The notes under the pieces: generated by a model
The model's input: the letters and a program-made list of their open reading frames with translations, nothing else
The model's database searches: none
Told to the model about the DNA's origin: nothing
Position numbers and translations under genes: made by a program
In this document: piece after piece, positions 1 through 13,500 of the stretch
How positions within the stretch are numbered: position 1 is the first letter of the stretch
Layout: every line of letters starts with the position of its first letter
NCBI RefSeq assembly: GCF_963678635.1
Contig: NC_087067.1
Location: 52,942,233-53,006,232 of the forward strand
Length of the DNA: 64,000 bases
From: Symsagittifera roscoffensis
Lineage: Eukaryota > Xenacoelomorpha > Acoela > Convolutidae
Direction: 5' to 3'

Positions 1-18
1 TCAAAAATATCTTACCAC

Positions 19-334
19 TTATTGGTCGCTCGGCTCCGGCTGAAGGTCCCCAGCCAACAGCTCCGTTCTCCGCGCCTTTGCCCTGCGGCGTCCCTGCGAT
101 GATTTTTTGGTCTGGGCCCGTATCTTTGAGAAAATTCCTGGCAGGTGGTCTCGATGGGACAGCACAACCCGTAGTGATTTCAGTTCCAATTCACTTGGCT
201 GGTGCACTTGGAGATACTCTCTGAGGACCGCAGGATTCTGTCTCTTGTTTCTAGAGATAAGGTTACCGGTTGTCTTTATGTCGATTATCTCTGTCTTCCG
301 CAGATCCTCAAACATATCGGGAGTGCCCGTTTTC
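19..334 (-). CDS. Probable terminal exon of an unrecognised protein-coding gene
   Basis: A minus-strand frame is open from a good 3' splice site (CTACTGCAG, with the exon starting at 334) to a TAA at 19-21. It encodes about 104 residues ending in LQPEPSDQ. The stretch is richer in G+C than the flanking DNA and uses mixed, gene-like codons, unlike the AT-rich noise frames nearby. The product is hydrophilic, Lys/Arg-rich and probably helical, with a basic patch (QGRRRAKARR) near its C-terminus. No domain is recognised. Upstream exons would lie at higher coordinates on the minus strand, but I could not identify them. Plus-strand frames over the same DNA are also open for 60-80 codons, so strand and coding status are moderately uncertain. 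Confidence 0.42.
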
Positions 335-2229
335 CTGCAGTAGACAATAGCAATTATTTGTTTTCGCTCCGTTGCGAGTTTAGGGAATCATTTCTTCAAG
401 TTGATTCGAAATAAAATGAAGAATAGCGTGAAAACAAAATACAAAAGCATATCTTGATCTAGGTGAATAGTAGTTTTGTTGGATATCATCATAGTAATCG
501 AAACTACTGCACTAGGGTACTACTATGATTGTGTGATCTCTCGAAAAAGCAACTATGGTTGACAGGTCCCGCATCCATTCCGAAAATTAATTTGTGCATA
601 AAAAATTTATTTCGAAAGTATTGCAAAATATGTTCAGTCAAAATTTTTTTGGAAAGAAACGTGTAATTAATTCGTTTTTTTTAAAAAGTTTTTCTCGCTT
701 CTGTATATATTTGACGGACATAATTGGGTTACCTTAATTGTCATCAAAACTCAATTTTAACCCTGTTTTAAATTTTTCTCTTTGAAATGGTGAAGGGATG
801 GGGTTTGTTTGAAAAAATACTGCAACATCTTTCTGAATGACAAAATCTTATTGAATGAAGGATTTGAGAGCTCTAGGTGTCTTTTTCTCAAGGGAACTGG
901 TTATTTTCAAGGGACCACTCACTTGTCCTTCATCATTTCACGAAGTCAAGAAATGTAAGCGAAAGTATAACGGAGCTTATTGTTCTAGGAGCTTTGTTGT
1001 TCCTTCTAAGCAGCATCAAAAAGTCGTTTATCGAATCTTTTTCGGCGTGCAGTAAAGGCATTCATGATGATACAACTGTCAGGGATGTCAAAAGTGCAAC
1101 GAATGAAATCTGAAAAAAGTAATTACTTCCCATTGACGTTATTTGAAATTTAGTTGATAATAAAGACTTTAATTGTTTACATTATGGTATTTTGATGAAT
1201 ATCTACTAAATTGGTCTAGGACAACAAGCCGACGATGTTCAAACCACAAAAACTTGATAAAATATTTTAGTGCTTCCTTTTGATTTTGAAAACTTTGTCA
1301 CGCATAAACGTTAAACGTTTAGAAGAAGAAGAAGAATCACTTTAATTACTTTACAGAATAGTCAATGTATTGGTATAGTAATAGTGTAAAATTGATATTA
1401 ATTACAAGTTTAGAAAGTAACTCATCTATAAAAACTGATCGGGAATCTGATAGTATAAGAACTGATCGGGAATTTTGTAAAGCTGTCAAACGAGCCAAAT
1501 TTTGAAAAGCAAAAATAAAAACTCAAAAATATTGTTAAAAAAAAACAAACATTTTTTGCTTAATTTTTGAGCTCATTGAACTATTATTTAACGTTATTTG
1601 AGCTCATGATCTTCTTCTTTTCAACGAAGTTCAATTTTGTCGCGCCGGAATTTCTTTTTTTTTTTGTGGTTTTGACTGATGGCCGGCACATATCCAAGTT
1701 TTTTCTCAAAAGTAATCGCTTTGTTGATGAAGGGACTCCTCGGTTACCATGATACCTTTGACCTTCTGATTACCAAAAAAAAAGAGAAAAAAAGGTAATC
1801 GCTTGCTTGTCCTAGTATTTATTTCGGATTCAGTTAAAAGTTCTTGCACTTGAACCAATCTTTGATCTCCGGAAGTTTTAATGCGATGTTTTTCTTTATT
1901 AATGAGGAAATGTATGTATTTTTTTCTTAAAATTTTGCTTGAATATTTATTTTTCAGAATTTCGTTTTCAACATGCGCAGTCTTCTCTATTTTTAAAAAT
2001 TGCGCCTGCCTAGGCAGATCGAATAAATTTGTTTGCAATCATTTTGAATTCAGCAACAAGAATATTTTCCCTACTAAGCGCTGAAAAAGACGAGAGACCG
2101 AGAATTGGCTTCCTGTTACGGTAATTTCAATTTAAACTCTAAACAAATTTGTTGTCATTTTCTTTACGAAAACTGAAATTTCAGTGATCTAAATCGTTAC
2201 TTTTAAACAACAACCTTTAGCAAATTAAA
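335..2229. other. Intergenic region upstream of the 14-3-3 gene; no gene seen
   Basis: AT-rich DNA with homopolymer A and T runs. Short open frames (for example minus-strand 1,706-2,038) are AT-driven and show no coding character. The 14-3-3 promoter and any non-coding first exon should lie in the last few hundred bases, but no convincing TATA box or donor site stands out. A short direct repeat, AACTGATCGGGAAT, occurs twice near 1,434 and 1,460. Confidence 0.6.
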
Positions 2230-3403
2230 ATGGCCACCAAATCGAGAGAAGAACTTGTCGCTAAAGCCAAGATTGCCGAACAGGCTGAAAGGTACGATGA
2301 CATGGCCGACGCTATGAAGCAAGTGACTGTGAATCTGGGTCTTACTGAATTGCTGAGTACCGATGAGAGGAATTTGCTCTCTGTAGCATACAAGAATGTC
2401 GTTGGATCTAGACGAGCATCGTGGAGGGTGATTAGCAGCATTGAAGGAAAAAATCATAACGACGAGAGAAAGAAAGAACTTGCCAAAGAATACCGTGAAA
2501 CAATCGAAAAGGAGCTGAATAAAATCTGCACAGAAGTCTTGGTAAGTTTCACTCATACATAATTTCAAGTCTGGGTAATTTACTGATCTCTCTTGCTCAA
2601 TGGTTCAAAAACATACGCTGTCTATTTAAGGAGCTCTTAGACGAGTATCTTATCCCCAACTCGGAAACGGAAAAGAAAAAGGACCCCGAAGTTACACCCG
2701 ACAGTCAGCAATCGCCCAAAGGTCTTGAAAGTCTGGTCTTCTATTTGAAAATGAAGGGAGATTATTACCGATACCTAGCTGAAGTGAAGAGCGAAGGAGA
2801 GGGAGAAGGTAAATTAATGTTACTTGAATTCAATTATGCTACCTTTTGTACATGACGGCCGCCCTCGTTATGAAGAAATTTTTTTTTCGGTACGAAAACT
2901 GAACTCACAGTTGCAAATTAAACGTGCATTGTCAATAAATTAATTGTTTCAGAAATCACGACGAAATCCGAAAAAGCTTACGATAAAGCTTATGAAGAAT
3001 CTAAAATTTTGCTGCCTACTCACCCTATCAGACTCGGACTGGCCCTCAATTTCTCAGTCTTCTACTACGAGATAAAGAACAAACCCGAGAAAGCGTGTGA
3101 ACTTGCTAAAAAGGTGAGATCTTTTATAAGTATTCGAAATCTTAGATCGGTAAAGGAAGGATTGTATAATTTTGTCAATGATATGATTTCAAACCGAGAA
3201 GAGAAAGAAGTTTCGTTACCAAAAGTCAAGCGTGGTATGATGTATCAAATTATGTTTAGGCGTTTGATGACGCAATTGCCGAACTAGATCAATTGAAAGA
3301 AGAAAGCTACAAGGACTCAACACTGATAATGCAATTGCTTCGGGACAACTTGACTCTATGGACCTCGGATAATACCAATGACGAGGAACAGGAGCAACAG
3401 TAG
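2230..3403 (+). CDS. 14-3-3 protein, four coding exons
   Basis: Phosphoserine/phosphothreonine-binding dimeric adaptor acting in the cytosol and nucleus. Coding exons are 2,230-2,541, 2,631-2,808, 2,953-3,113 and 3,260-3,403, all with GT-AG introns and matching phases. The 795-nt CDS gives 264 residues. Family hallmarks are intact: the N-terminal dimerisation helix ([14 protein letters not shown]), the NLLSVAYKN signature followed by the RRASWR basic pocket, [13 protein letters not shown] with the ligand-binding Arg-Tyr, the [20 protein letters not shown] helix, and [16 protein letters not shown] near the end. The sequence is closer to the zeta/beta type than to epsilon. One oddity is an extra, charged stretch of roughly 17 residues between helices after DEYLIPN, at the start of exon 2. 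The C-tail is short and acidic. A possible AATAAA poly(A) signal is near 4,224. Confidence 0.97.
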
Positions 3404-4686
3404 TGAACTGGCCTTAGAAGGCTGAATATCTTGCTTGCATAAATTTTGTTTTGTTTTTTTAATTGAATGTGATAAAGTTCCCTGATTTTTTTCCATGTTC
3501 CACAGCTTGGTGCATTCAATGTCCACTTGATTGTACTATGTACTCAAGTAGCAAACTGAATATTGATTATTTATATCCAACTAATCTTCGGGGCGATTGC
3601 TTCGTATCTCGAATAGAATTTTTGTTACTGTCTTTTAGTTCAATTTATTCAATTGTAGACATGAAGTAACTTAATGGCAATCTCGATTATCTTGAGCAAT
3701 TTATCGTTCAGAACTACAGCATCTAAGGTTAATTGGAAATCGTTTTTAGCGTGGAAACCCGTGAAATTTCGAAACTGAAATCCGACGTCGAAGATTCGCC
3801 TAAAAGGATATTGCTAACCATTTCATTTGGCACAGAAAGCAATTCTTTTCCAACTCAACCCTTATATTTGAATTTTCGCGTTGTAGTTATTATATTTGCA
3901 AAGTCTGAAGAAGCCAACTTGAACAATTTTGCGAAAGGTGTGACAGGGGTTCCAAATCACGCCAATTCTTAACAAATATAGCACTCAAGTTGAACAATAG
4001 ACCCTGCGTGGTCCCTCAATCTCACTTGTACTCAAATTTGTTCCATTTTTGCATGATAGCATCACGCAGTCAGCCGTAATAACTTGCAAAACAACGATAA
4101 ACATCCGGAACAAGACTTACCTTACTAATCTATACAAGACCTTTGAAAAATAAGGATATTTAAAAAAAGTTTTGTCTACAATTTTTAGTTAGTACTTTCT
4201 ATTTCGTTTGTTGGGATTGTTCAAATAAAGCACGGAGATTTAACCTGATGCATTCTTATTCTTTCCTCTACTTTTGCATCTTTTGTGTGGCTATGTTTGC
4301 ATGCTACAAAGGGAGGCGGCACAATAAGCTGAATAGGCGAAGAGCAGGAAAAAGATTTTAAGTCTATGAATGTAGTTCACGCTCTTTATTGGTTGCAATT
4401 CTTTTTTTTTGCGTATTTTCAAAGTCTTGATCATTGTTCAAAATCAATAATACCTTTTCGTGGTCTGACTTGATTTCTTTCTAATTTCCGTTCATTTTTT
4501 AGTTAAAGGAGCATTTTTTAGTTATTGCAGCAAAAATTTAAAGGTCTCAAAAACATGATCGAATTCTAATTTCGAAGGTGGAATTTAATTTTTGATTTCA
4601 CAGCGAATTTAAAATTTTCCCTATTGATCCGGTTTTCTAAAATTGGTTCAACGTCATTTTAAAAGTGTCACTTAAACATTGTTTGC

Positions 4687-5176
4687 CCTTGCGATAAGCA
4701 AGGCGATTGCAATCTGGTACTAGACCTTTTACCCCATAAATAACTTTTCACAGAATGGTCAGTGCAGTAGGAATGGTAGAGTTCACCTAAGGCTGACATG
4801 GTCATTTTCTTGAACATTCAAATAAAACTGCGATCAGTTAGCTAGCAGAAGGGTGGAGTTCGTTTTGGGCAGTAAATGTTTTTTGAAATACTTGAAAAAA
4901 TATTGATTTTTTTTCGGATTCTTGATTATTGTCCTAGTTTTTGTCAGTTCACTACACGTTTTTTCAAATACCATTTTTATTATCGTACTATTTTTGTTTT
5001 CTTTTTAAAACATAGTTTTTCATTATCATTCAAAGATTTTTCTAGTTTTTTATATTTCTGCACAAAAGTTTTGATTTTTTTCAAAACCTTTCTTGCCAAA
5101 CAAGCGCTAAATGAAACATCCAACACAACTTTTTTTGACCTTGCGATAAGCAAGGGTATTGCAATCTGGTACTAGA
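4687..5176. repeat. Two copies of a 38-bp hairpin-containing repeat
   Basis: The same segment occurs at 4,687-4,724 and 5,139-5,176. Each copy starts with a perfect hairpin, CCTTGC-GATAA-GCAAGG, followed by ATTGCAATCTGGTACTAGA. A diverged third copy (CAGCAAGGGTATTGCATCCGG) is at about 49,560. This is probably the end of a dispersed transposon-like repeat. Confidence 0.6.
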
Positions 5177-5639
5177 ATTTTTCCCGTAAACAATTTTGTC
5201 CACAAGATGATCTCCACTTTCCAGATTTCTAACACCAAGTTACTGTGACTAGAGTGAATGCGTTACTGAATCTAACATTTTCAGATGTGAAATTGTTTTT
5301 TTCGAAGGCTTAATTGATTTTGTCCCAATTCTTGTCGGCTTATTTGCCGGGTGTTTTTTTTTGAAAATTCTATTTGACTAATTATTAAGTGCGATGCGAA
5401 GAAAGTAACACGATGAAAGACCTATCATAGACGTTTTTTAACACGCTTTTTTATACACACTAAAATTTTCAGTTTGAAAAAACTCTTGAAGCGATTTTTT
5501 GTTGATTTTTTCCAGTTTTTTTTTTTCAAATGCTTTGTTTCGATTCTCATAAGGAATTTATAAGAGGCAAATTGACCAAATGATAGCGCAAGTTACAACT
5601 GAGGCACTGACATAGACGATCATGGTTATTGAAAATATA

Positions 5640-6050
5640 AGCAAGGATAGACGGTTACTGTGCAAATAGCACAAAATGTTCCGACTAGTCTTAATAAACT
5701 ACAAAATTATTTTTCCAATTAGTGTCGTTTTTCGGCTTGATGTGAAAAAGAAATCTTGGCCAAAAAGTAGAGCTGAGACATTTTCATCAATCATGTAAAA
5801 TATGCAAATTGGAAAACATTTTTGAAGACAAATAACAAGAAACAAAATTTCAAACCGGTTTTCTCGACACTGGAAAATTTTTTGGAGTTTTTTATGTGTT
5901 CAAATCACAATTGAAAGAGCTTTTATATGATATATCACTCAACCCAATGTGATCATTATTTGTGGTACCTATTATTTGTGGAAAAGAAAAAGAAGAAAAA
6001 AAGTAAAACACGCCCGAATACAAAGTTCCTCCCATCTTCTAATGGTCAGA
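5640..6050 (-). repeat. Reversed fragment of a dispersed repeat family (GTTCCGACTAGT type)
   Basis: This segment is the reverse complement of the unit seen at 39,240-39,725, in each copy at 41.9-45.5 kb, and at 60,934-61,500. Shared blocks are the GTTACTGTGCAAATAGCAC...GTTCCGACTAG end, an ATATCACTCAACCCA...GATCATTATTTGTG core, and a GTTCCTCCCAT block. It has no coding potential. Confidence 0.55.
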
Positions 6051-8689
6051 GCAACAAGAATGGCAGAATGTTACGACCATTTTCATCTCAAACAAAAAAC
6101 AAAATTTGAAAAATGAACAAAGTTTCAATTTTGTCTCTTTTTGTTGCTCAGTTTTCGAATATTTTTTTTTAATTTGAAAAAGCGGTCGGAATTAGGTGAT
6201 AAACTGCCAGAATTGAAATTAATAAATACCAAACAAAGTGTTATTAAATATGAGCGTAAATTTTTCCACAAAAAGACAGTGTGTAATAGAATCAATAAAT
6301 CTTTCACGTTTTTAAATACTCAGCACACTTGGCCTAGTGGTTCATTTATTGTTTGTCTGCTTATTTTGTCGGCTTAGATGCCACAGCAAAAGCGAATGGG
6401 TGGATTCAAAGATTTAATCCCCTCATCCACGAAAAGAGCCCCTTATTTTTTGTTCTCGGCCTTTTTTTTCAAAAATATGTCTAAGCCCATTTCTTTTGCG
6501 AAAGAAAAGAAAACGACATTGATAGCTGTTTCTGGAGACCACAGAAAATCATTTTATTCTACCTAAAAATTCGACACAAATTCTCAAAACTCACGCCCTT
6601 GTCCCCTATAAAATTCCTAGATATGCTTGTGCCACCATGACTTTTCGTACGATTTAAAAAATTTCACTAAAACTAAAACTCATTTTGATGTCCTGTGAAT
6701 TTACGAATCCTGAGTTTCTATTTTTTTGCTACAATTTAATTGGTTGCGCCATATTTTATCATCTAAGAAACTTTTTTTGTGTTGTTAGTAGAAAAAAATA
6801 GACTTTTATACTTAAGTGTTTACCAAAAAGAAAAACTTGAATATTTCGATTTCCGAAAGCTCAATTTTTACATGAAAATTTTGTTTTTGGCTAACTGCGA
6901 TAGACAGTTTTAACATACTGTCTCCAAACTGAACATCTTTCAAGATTGAAATTATGAAACGCTGTCGATGTAGTTTCTTTGACATTTCAAATTTTTTTAA
7001 CGAGTAATTGGTTTCTGTCTTATTTCGCCTGGTAGGTTTTCTGATATGCTACGTTTGCGTGGTGTCGTAATTGATACTACTGAGTTCAAACAAACTAAAA
7101 GTTTCCTTAATATTTATTTTCTATGTTAATAATTACAACTGTTCAAGTAAGTTTTATACGCACTTGTTTATCTGAGGAACAGCTCTTACCAGACTATAAT
7201 TTTCCCAAAATGATCTTATTTCAAGATAAATGGCTGTTCAAAATTAATGGTAGGATAAAAATGCATAATTTTTAGTGTTTTTGTCGTTTTTGATTGTTTT
7301 TTTTTCAGGTTTTATTTGCTGTTTCACAATGAACTGCTTCGTCTCCATTTTTAAGCACGGTTCAAAGCGTTTGCCCATTCTAATTATAGGATTCTTCTAT
7401 CAGTTTTGCTCAAATTTAACCAAAAAAATGGATTCAATTTACTTTTTTTTTTGGTGTTTGATCGAGTGGTTGACATCTTAGTTGTTGAAATAATTGTTTC
7501 AACTTTGTTTCTCACGCTTTTGTCAAATACTATAGAAATCCAGTTTTTTCAGAATTTGTTTGAAAGATTATGCAAAAATTTTGCGTGGGAAACGTAGCTT
7601 TCAGTTCAATTTTGATTTCCTACTGGTTGTTTTTTTATTTGAACATATCGTTGTTCATTGGATTTTTGGATTCAAAATTACTGTCCCATCGAAATTTTCT
7701 CATTAGTTCTTTTTTTGATTTCATTAAATTAAACGACCAGCAAGTTTCAAAATATGATGATATACATAATTTTTTTGAAAGCAAACTCTTGAAAGTTTTT
7801 GTACCTTGAAAAATTCAATAGTAAAATTATTTTTTGTTTGCTTTTTGCCATCCTACTTTTAAAAACTTCTAAATTTTATCGGATTCTTCTGATCAAACAG
7901 TTTTTTTATAAGTGAAAATTTTGATTTCATTTTTGTTTTTTGTAGCTTTCACTTTTGATTTTGTATAACTTCCTTCTCGTTTTTTGTTTGCTAAAAAAAT
8001 TGTCCGCCTTAATAAGGTTAGGCTAAAATTATATCAACTCAGCTATCTTGTTTTGCAAAATTTAAGGAAAAAATGGAAAATGCTTAAATGCTACTCAGAG
8101 ATAAGGCGTAAGAACCTCGAGTTGTAAAAACTTATAGCTCAAAACTTCTATGACAACTAATAATTTCCGGCTCAGATTTCTACCGCTTAAAACGTTGCTC
8201 TGGATGATCTTTTACGCTTTAGGAGATTGTGTTTCTGAAAAAGTTTTCTCAAAATAAAAAGCTATTCGACAAGTTTTGTAGATGCACTTCTTAGAAGGTT
8301 TATTCAATTTAGTAGCTTTGATCTCATTTTCTGTAGGTTGCGATGCAATGCTACGCTTACTTTGAATTGCAATTGGTACAAAGCTCAGCTTCGCCTCTGA
8401 ATAAAAGGTTAAAAGGTTTCATAAAACAATGTTATTTCTTAAAAAAGGATAGTGACTTTTCAACTTTTCCGCAAAAGTTTTGACTTTGCCTGAGATTAAT
8501 CATAACTTTAAGATTGCTGTTGAATATAACTTTTTATTTTAGTTTTTGAAAAGCACATTTTAGCACTCGTTTTCATAATCTGATTATTATCATTTTGTAT
8601 TTTTGCAGACAAATGCACTATTAACAACAATTTTTTTTTTGGCAATTTTTTTGGCAATAGTTTTTATTGTGTTTTCATGCAGAATACCT

Positions 8690-8950
8690 AAATTATAACC
8701 CATTATAATTGATTATTTTTTGTGAGATAATTTTTTGATAGAAAAAGGGATTATAATCTATTATAAAAGATAATAAGACATTTTCGGAAAAATTATAATC
8801 AATTATATTTGATTATAATTTAATAAAATTTCACCAAAATGTTATCATTAGACTGGATTATAAATCGTTTAAAGTTCTAAAACTGGCGCTTATAATTAAT
8901 TATAAATTTGCTAAAAGTACAATTATAGTTTTAATATAATCGATTATTTT
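8690..8950. repeat. Patch of repeated TTATAATC/GATTATAA palindromic motifs
   Basis: Short palindromic motifs of the form ATTATAATCNATTATAAT recur about a dozen times in 260 bp. The same motif dominates the MITE-like element at 58,019-58,840, so this is probably a truncated relative without recognisable ends. Confidence 0.45.
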
Positions 8951-9494
8951 GCTCTTTTTATTCAGTGTGCGCATGAAGAAGAAATTGCAAAGCCGATCTA
9001 TTTAATAGAATAAGAGGGCGTGGTCGAAGATATAATAGTTGTTTTTAACACTCCATGAAGTGACGCGTAGGAGCTATGGCGTAGAGTTGTTATTTGCCTG
9101 AGTTTGGAATATTCACAGAAAATTTGTTATCTGGTGTTCATATGTGGTGTCATATAAAAACCTGCGTTGAAAAATGGGTATGAAGTTTCATTTTCATTTT
9201 TTCAGTTTGCCTGGATATCTTTTTTTTTGGTAAAGCAGGCAATCGAAATACGTAGCAATGTTTTTTTAGTGTTTTTTCAAATGGCTGAGGATACTGGAAA
9301 TATCCAGTGCCCATTAACTGTATATCATTCAGATGTGTATGTAAATAATCGGCAAGAGAGGTTAAACTCGTTGCAAGGTTTGACATTTCTACCGGCCTTT
9401 GATTTTTTAATACGCTAGGATGTAAAATGCTGGAGTTCAGTAGAAATAAACCCAATAGAAACTTAAATTTTGATAGCTTTTGTTCCGATCAACA

Positions 9495-9605
9495 AAATGC
9501 GTCCAGACAATTCGGTCAAAGACAATTCAGCCGATTTGAAATTCAGACAATTCAGCCAAAAGTATGCAGAAAGTTCAGCCAAAGATAATTCAGCCAATAA
9601 TGGTG
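9495..9605. repeat. Short repeated GACAATTCAGCCAAA motif
   Basis: The motif (G)ACAATTCRGYCAAA occurs four to five times in about 110 bp with variable spacing. It resembles the subterminal repeats of small DNA transposons, but no matching inverted end is visible. Confidence 0.4.
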
Positions 9606-10585
9606 ACCGCCGCAGTCGCTCCAACGTTTTGCAAGCTTGCCAACATAGGGTAGGATTCTATACAAAATTAGCAAACGTAGTTTTAAGAATAGCCATTTTC
9701 ACCCTCTAAACAAGCAATGAGAAATCTAAAAAAAAAGAAATTCTTTTTCCAGTTATTTTTTTCAAGTGAAAACTATGCTAGTAACCTTTTGCTTACTCCA
9801 TAAGCTACTCGTTATAGTTTCCGAAAAAAGTTTATCTAACTCAACGGTTGGTTCTGACTTTGCGCTCTTTCTCTGCTCAAAGATCACGCCCTGATACATG
9901 TAATTCTAATTTTCCTGAGAAATATACGGCTACATTTGATGTAGTTACAGAAAAAACTCTAGATATGAAAAAAAACAAGCGAAAAAGAGCGTGGAAATGG
10001 ATAATGTATAAAACACAGTGTTTTTTTTTTCATTATCGCTTTTCACGTTCTATTGGCTAACTTTTTTCTGAGAATCTAGCATGTACATCGAAAAAGTTTT
10101 TTTTTGTAACTACATCAAATAAAAGTTAAGTCGCCTACTTATTAAGAATATCAGAATTATAGGGTGTTTTTCCAGATAAACTTTCTCATATTAATGCCAA
10201 ATTTAATGTCTTTCAACATATTTTTAATTTGAGTAAATGAATTTTTTCCATGTATATAGTAATTTCTGGTCAAATTTCGCCCGCAAATATTGCGCTTCTT
10301 CGGTTTCTCGGCCATTCAACGGTTTCAAATTTTTTGGATTATCCAAGATAAAATTTCCATCTTCGAATGCATATTGAGAAATAGGACTTTTTTCGGAAAA
10401 TTTATCTGAAACGCACTGTAGTTGCAAGAAATAATTCGAATAATTGTGTGAGCTAGTAAGACTTTGTAAGAGCTATTAAGAGTGAGAAATTATCTATATT
10501 CAGCTGCTATTATTATCTTGATGTTATGTTTTGTGAACTTTATGATGTTATATAATGCATTATGTGGATGCGGGTGTTGGTGTGT

Positions 10586-13500
10586 TCATCCGCCCTGCTC
10601 GTCTGCCTTGGGCTGATCTAGTGCAGGATAGACTGTCTCGCAGCCCTTGGGGAGACAGTTGCGGCAGATGGCCACTTGGATCTCATTCTTGATCGGATCC
10701 TCCTTCGGCTTCTCCACCTCCTCCCCATCCTCCCCCTTCCCCCCTCCCTTTTTGCCCTGAGAACACAACAGAGTTCTATCCACCCTCTCATCTTATCGAA
10801 TTTGGGGATCGTGGAACCTGATCTAAACTACATTTTATGATTGGATAAATTAGATATTTTACCAATGTAAAGTATTTAATATTAACCAATCATGATCCAT
10901 CTGACTAACAAACCACTTATTTGTAAGTGCTGAAATTACTTGTAATTTCAGCACCAGAGAGATTTGAATTTAACTTCGAAGTTAGTTGAACTCTCCCGAG
11001 TACTTCAGCAGCCGCAATAAACCAGTATACCCTAGATCTATTGAGCCTAGCAGAGACTAGTTAAACAACCTGAGACTAGATAGTATAAGAGTAAGATTAG
11101 GATCGGTATTAGACTAAGAAGTTGCACGAATCTATCCGGCCGAAAATAAGATAGCGTGACGAGCAGACGGTGTACCCTATCCGAAATTACTATATGAGTT
11201 ATACACTTCGGTCATAACTCATCTGGTGCGACCATAAGTCTCGAACAAGACCTTAATAGCTTAGAATTAACCAATAATAGATTAGAATTTAGACAAAACA
11301 TTTACAAAATGTTATACGACAATAATTTAATCGAAATGTCTCTACGACTCAATAGATCAGAGCCAATATTCCGAACGATAACAGAACTACCCGGAATTGG
11401 AAGAAGACCTCGAACCAGAGACGACATACGACAAAGCAGAAACTTACCATATAGTTATATGATAGTTCGGCAAAAGCCAGAACAAACTTTTGTATTTAGA
11501 ATACTACTAGCAATGAATTTAGATTTTCATTTGCAAACATAAAATTTTGAAGTCAATCTTCAAAATCATTTCAGGCGCTAAACAAAATTATTAATATACA
11601 ATAACGATTGATAAAAAGATCTCAGATCGTTTTCCTAAATTCTGCAGTAATATACAAAACATGTTTGAAAAATATTTATTGAAAAATCAAAATAAAAATT
11701 AGTAGCATGACAATAAATGGTTAGTAATTAAAAAATCATTCTGTTGTTCCAGCTTCATCACCTAAACATAACAGCATTCATAAGCTCACTAATATCATAA
11801 AAATACTAAATCTTTTCCTTACACAAATTTAAATCATTTTAAAACTTAAATTCACTTAATTTTAAAATCAGATCATCAAGGCTTATCCTTGGATCTTAAA
11901 TCATTTTCTATTTAATTAAATTTAAAACTTGATCATCAAGGCCTATCCTTGGATCAAAAAGAACAACTTTGTTCTCCCCCACCCACTTAACTAGTGTCTA
12001 ACGACCTCAAACGTCGATTCACTATCCAACCCTTTCTAAAAACCCAGGACTAATAGAAATTTTTGAACAAAACTAATCATTCAAATTAGGATAAACAGTG
12101 AAGAACTTCGGTTATTCATCCTTCACTTGATCCCCCCTCTTACCAGACCTAGGATAAATCTTAGACTTAGTAAGTTTAAAATAACATCTAACGAACTACT
12201 CGCGTTCTAATTATACCTGAACCTTGTGGATCGATTTACTATTCTCCAACCCTGAACACAATCACTACCCTTAAGTAAGATTAAGTAAGTTAACACCTTA
12301 GCTTATACTAGCCACGAGAAAGTATAAAATCATTCTTCGGAATCGATATACTTTTCTCCCCAACCCTGAACAAATAGACCCAGGTTAGGCTAACAAAAAA
12401 ATCGTAAGGACTAACAGTTTAAGCAAATAGAAATCATTTAACAACCTTTTGCACCCGTCATCCTAAACCTTATGTCATTTAAAAACCTAGGAAATAAACA
12501 AACAATCGTTTTACACAATTGTGAAATAGATAACAAAAAATACGACCTTGTAATCACACCTCATACACAAACAGTTGGATACATTCGAACAAAACGACAA
12601 ACACTAAAGAGAAAAATAATAACTAAACAAAGACAAATTACACGAAAAAGATTTTCCAAAAACCGCAACGCATTTTCAGAATCAGAAACCAACAGTTTAG
12701 ACGAACTTTATAAACTAAAAGAATCAATAGATAAAAATTGCCCAATTCACGATCAATTATATTTCTCTGACTCAGAAACAACTTCAAATTCATCAAAAAG
12801 AGGAAAAAGAAGAATAAAAAAGCAGTATAAACACAAACCAGTACATTTATACAATTGGAATCAACCAATTAGACACATTGATAATTACATATTAACAGTC
12901 ATCAAACGAAAAAATGAGCTCAACACACACCCCAGGTGAAGAAAGTCCAGATGATGATGATATCTTCCCCTTTATAGTAGATGCAACCACTGATAGAGGA
13001 CAGCATATTTTTTGCAAAAATTTACTCTTAAATTTGTTTGAACCCGGAATCAGTCCATGTAAAACAGAGTTCCCAGATGTAAAAATCAAAAGACAAATTA
13101 TCGATCACTATCTAAAAGATATATGTAACCTGACACAACAATACGGAATCTACTCCATAGAATTCAGCTCACCAAATCAGAATCACAATAAATATATAAT
13201 TCAAACAGACGACCTTGATTTAGAATTTTCAAAAGTATTCTCAGAATATATAAAAAGCATCCAATATCATAACTCACAAAGAGCAAACTCCAAATTCACC
13301 AATGAAGTTTTTGCGATAATATATAGTTATATCTCGATATTAGAAAACGAAATCCAGATACCAAATGTCTCACCGACAGAAACATCTAAACATATAAGAG
13401 TACGACATGAAATCACACTACTCTCTAGTTTTCTAAATATAATTAAAGAAAATTTCACGAAAGATGAAGTTTCACAACATACAAAACACGACTTACAAAA

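Larger units (their letters stand above)
3404..10585. other. Long AT-rich intergenic stretch with repeats; no convincing gene
   Basis: About 7.2 kb between the 14-3-3 stop codon and the 3' end of the minus-strand Lys-rich gene. Open frames here are short, AT-driven and Phe/Leu/Lys-rich, with no splice-site context. The 14-3-3 3' UTR probably runs to about 4.2 kb. The rest is T-rich DNA with fragments of dispersed repeats: a hairpin repeat at 4,687 and 5,139, a reversed copy of a common repeat at 5,640-6,050, a TTATAATC-rich patch at 8,690-8,950, and a CAATTCAGCC repeat patch at 9,500-9,600. Nothing else is identifiable. Confidence 0.6.

Noticed and set aside
1706-2038. 110-codon minus-strand frame
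   Set aside because: AT-driven Lys/Phe-rich composition, no splice context, no motif; lies in the 14-3-3 upstream region.
3009-3287. 92-codon plus-strand frame starting in exon 3 of 14-3-3
   Set aside because: It is exon 3 read through into intron 3; the donor AAG|GTGAGA and the next exon restore the 14-3-3 frame.
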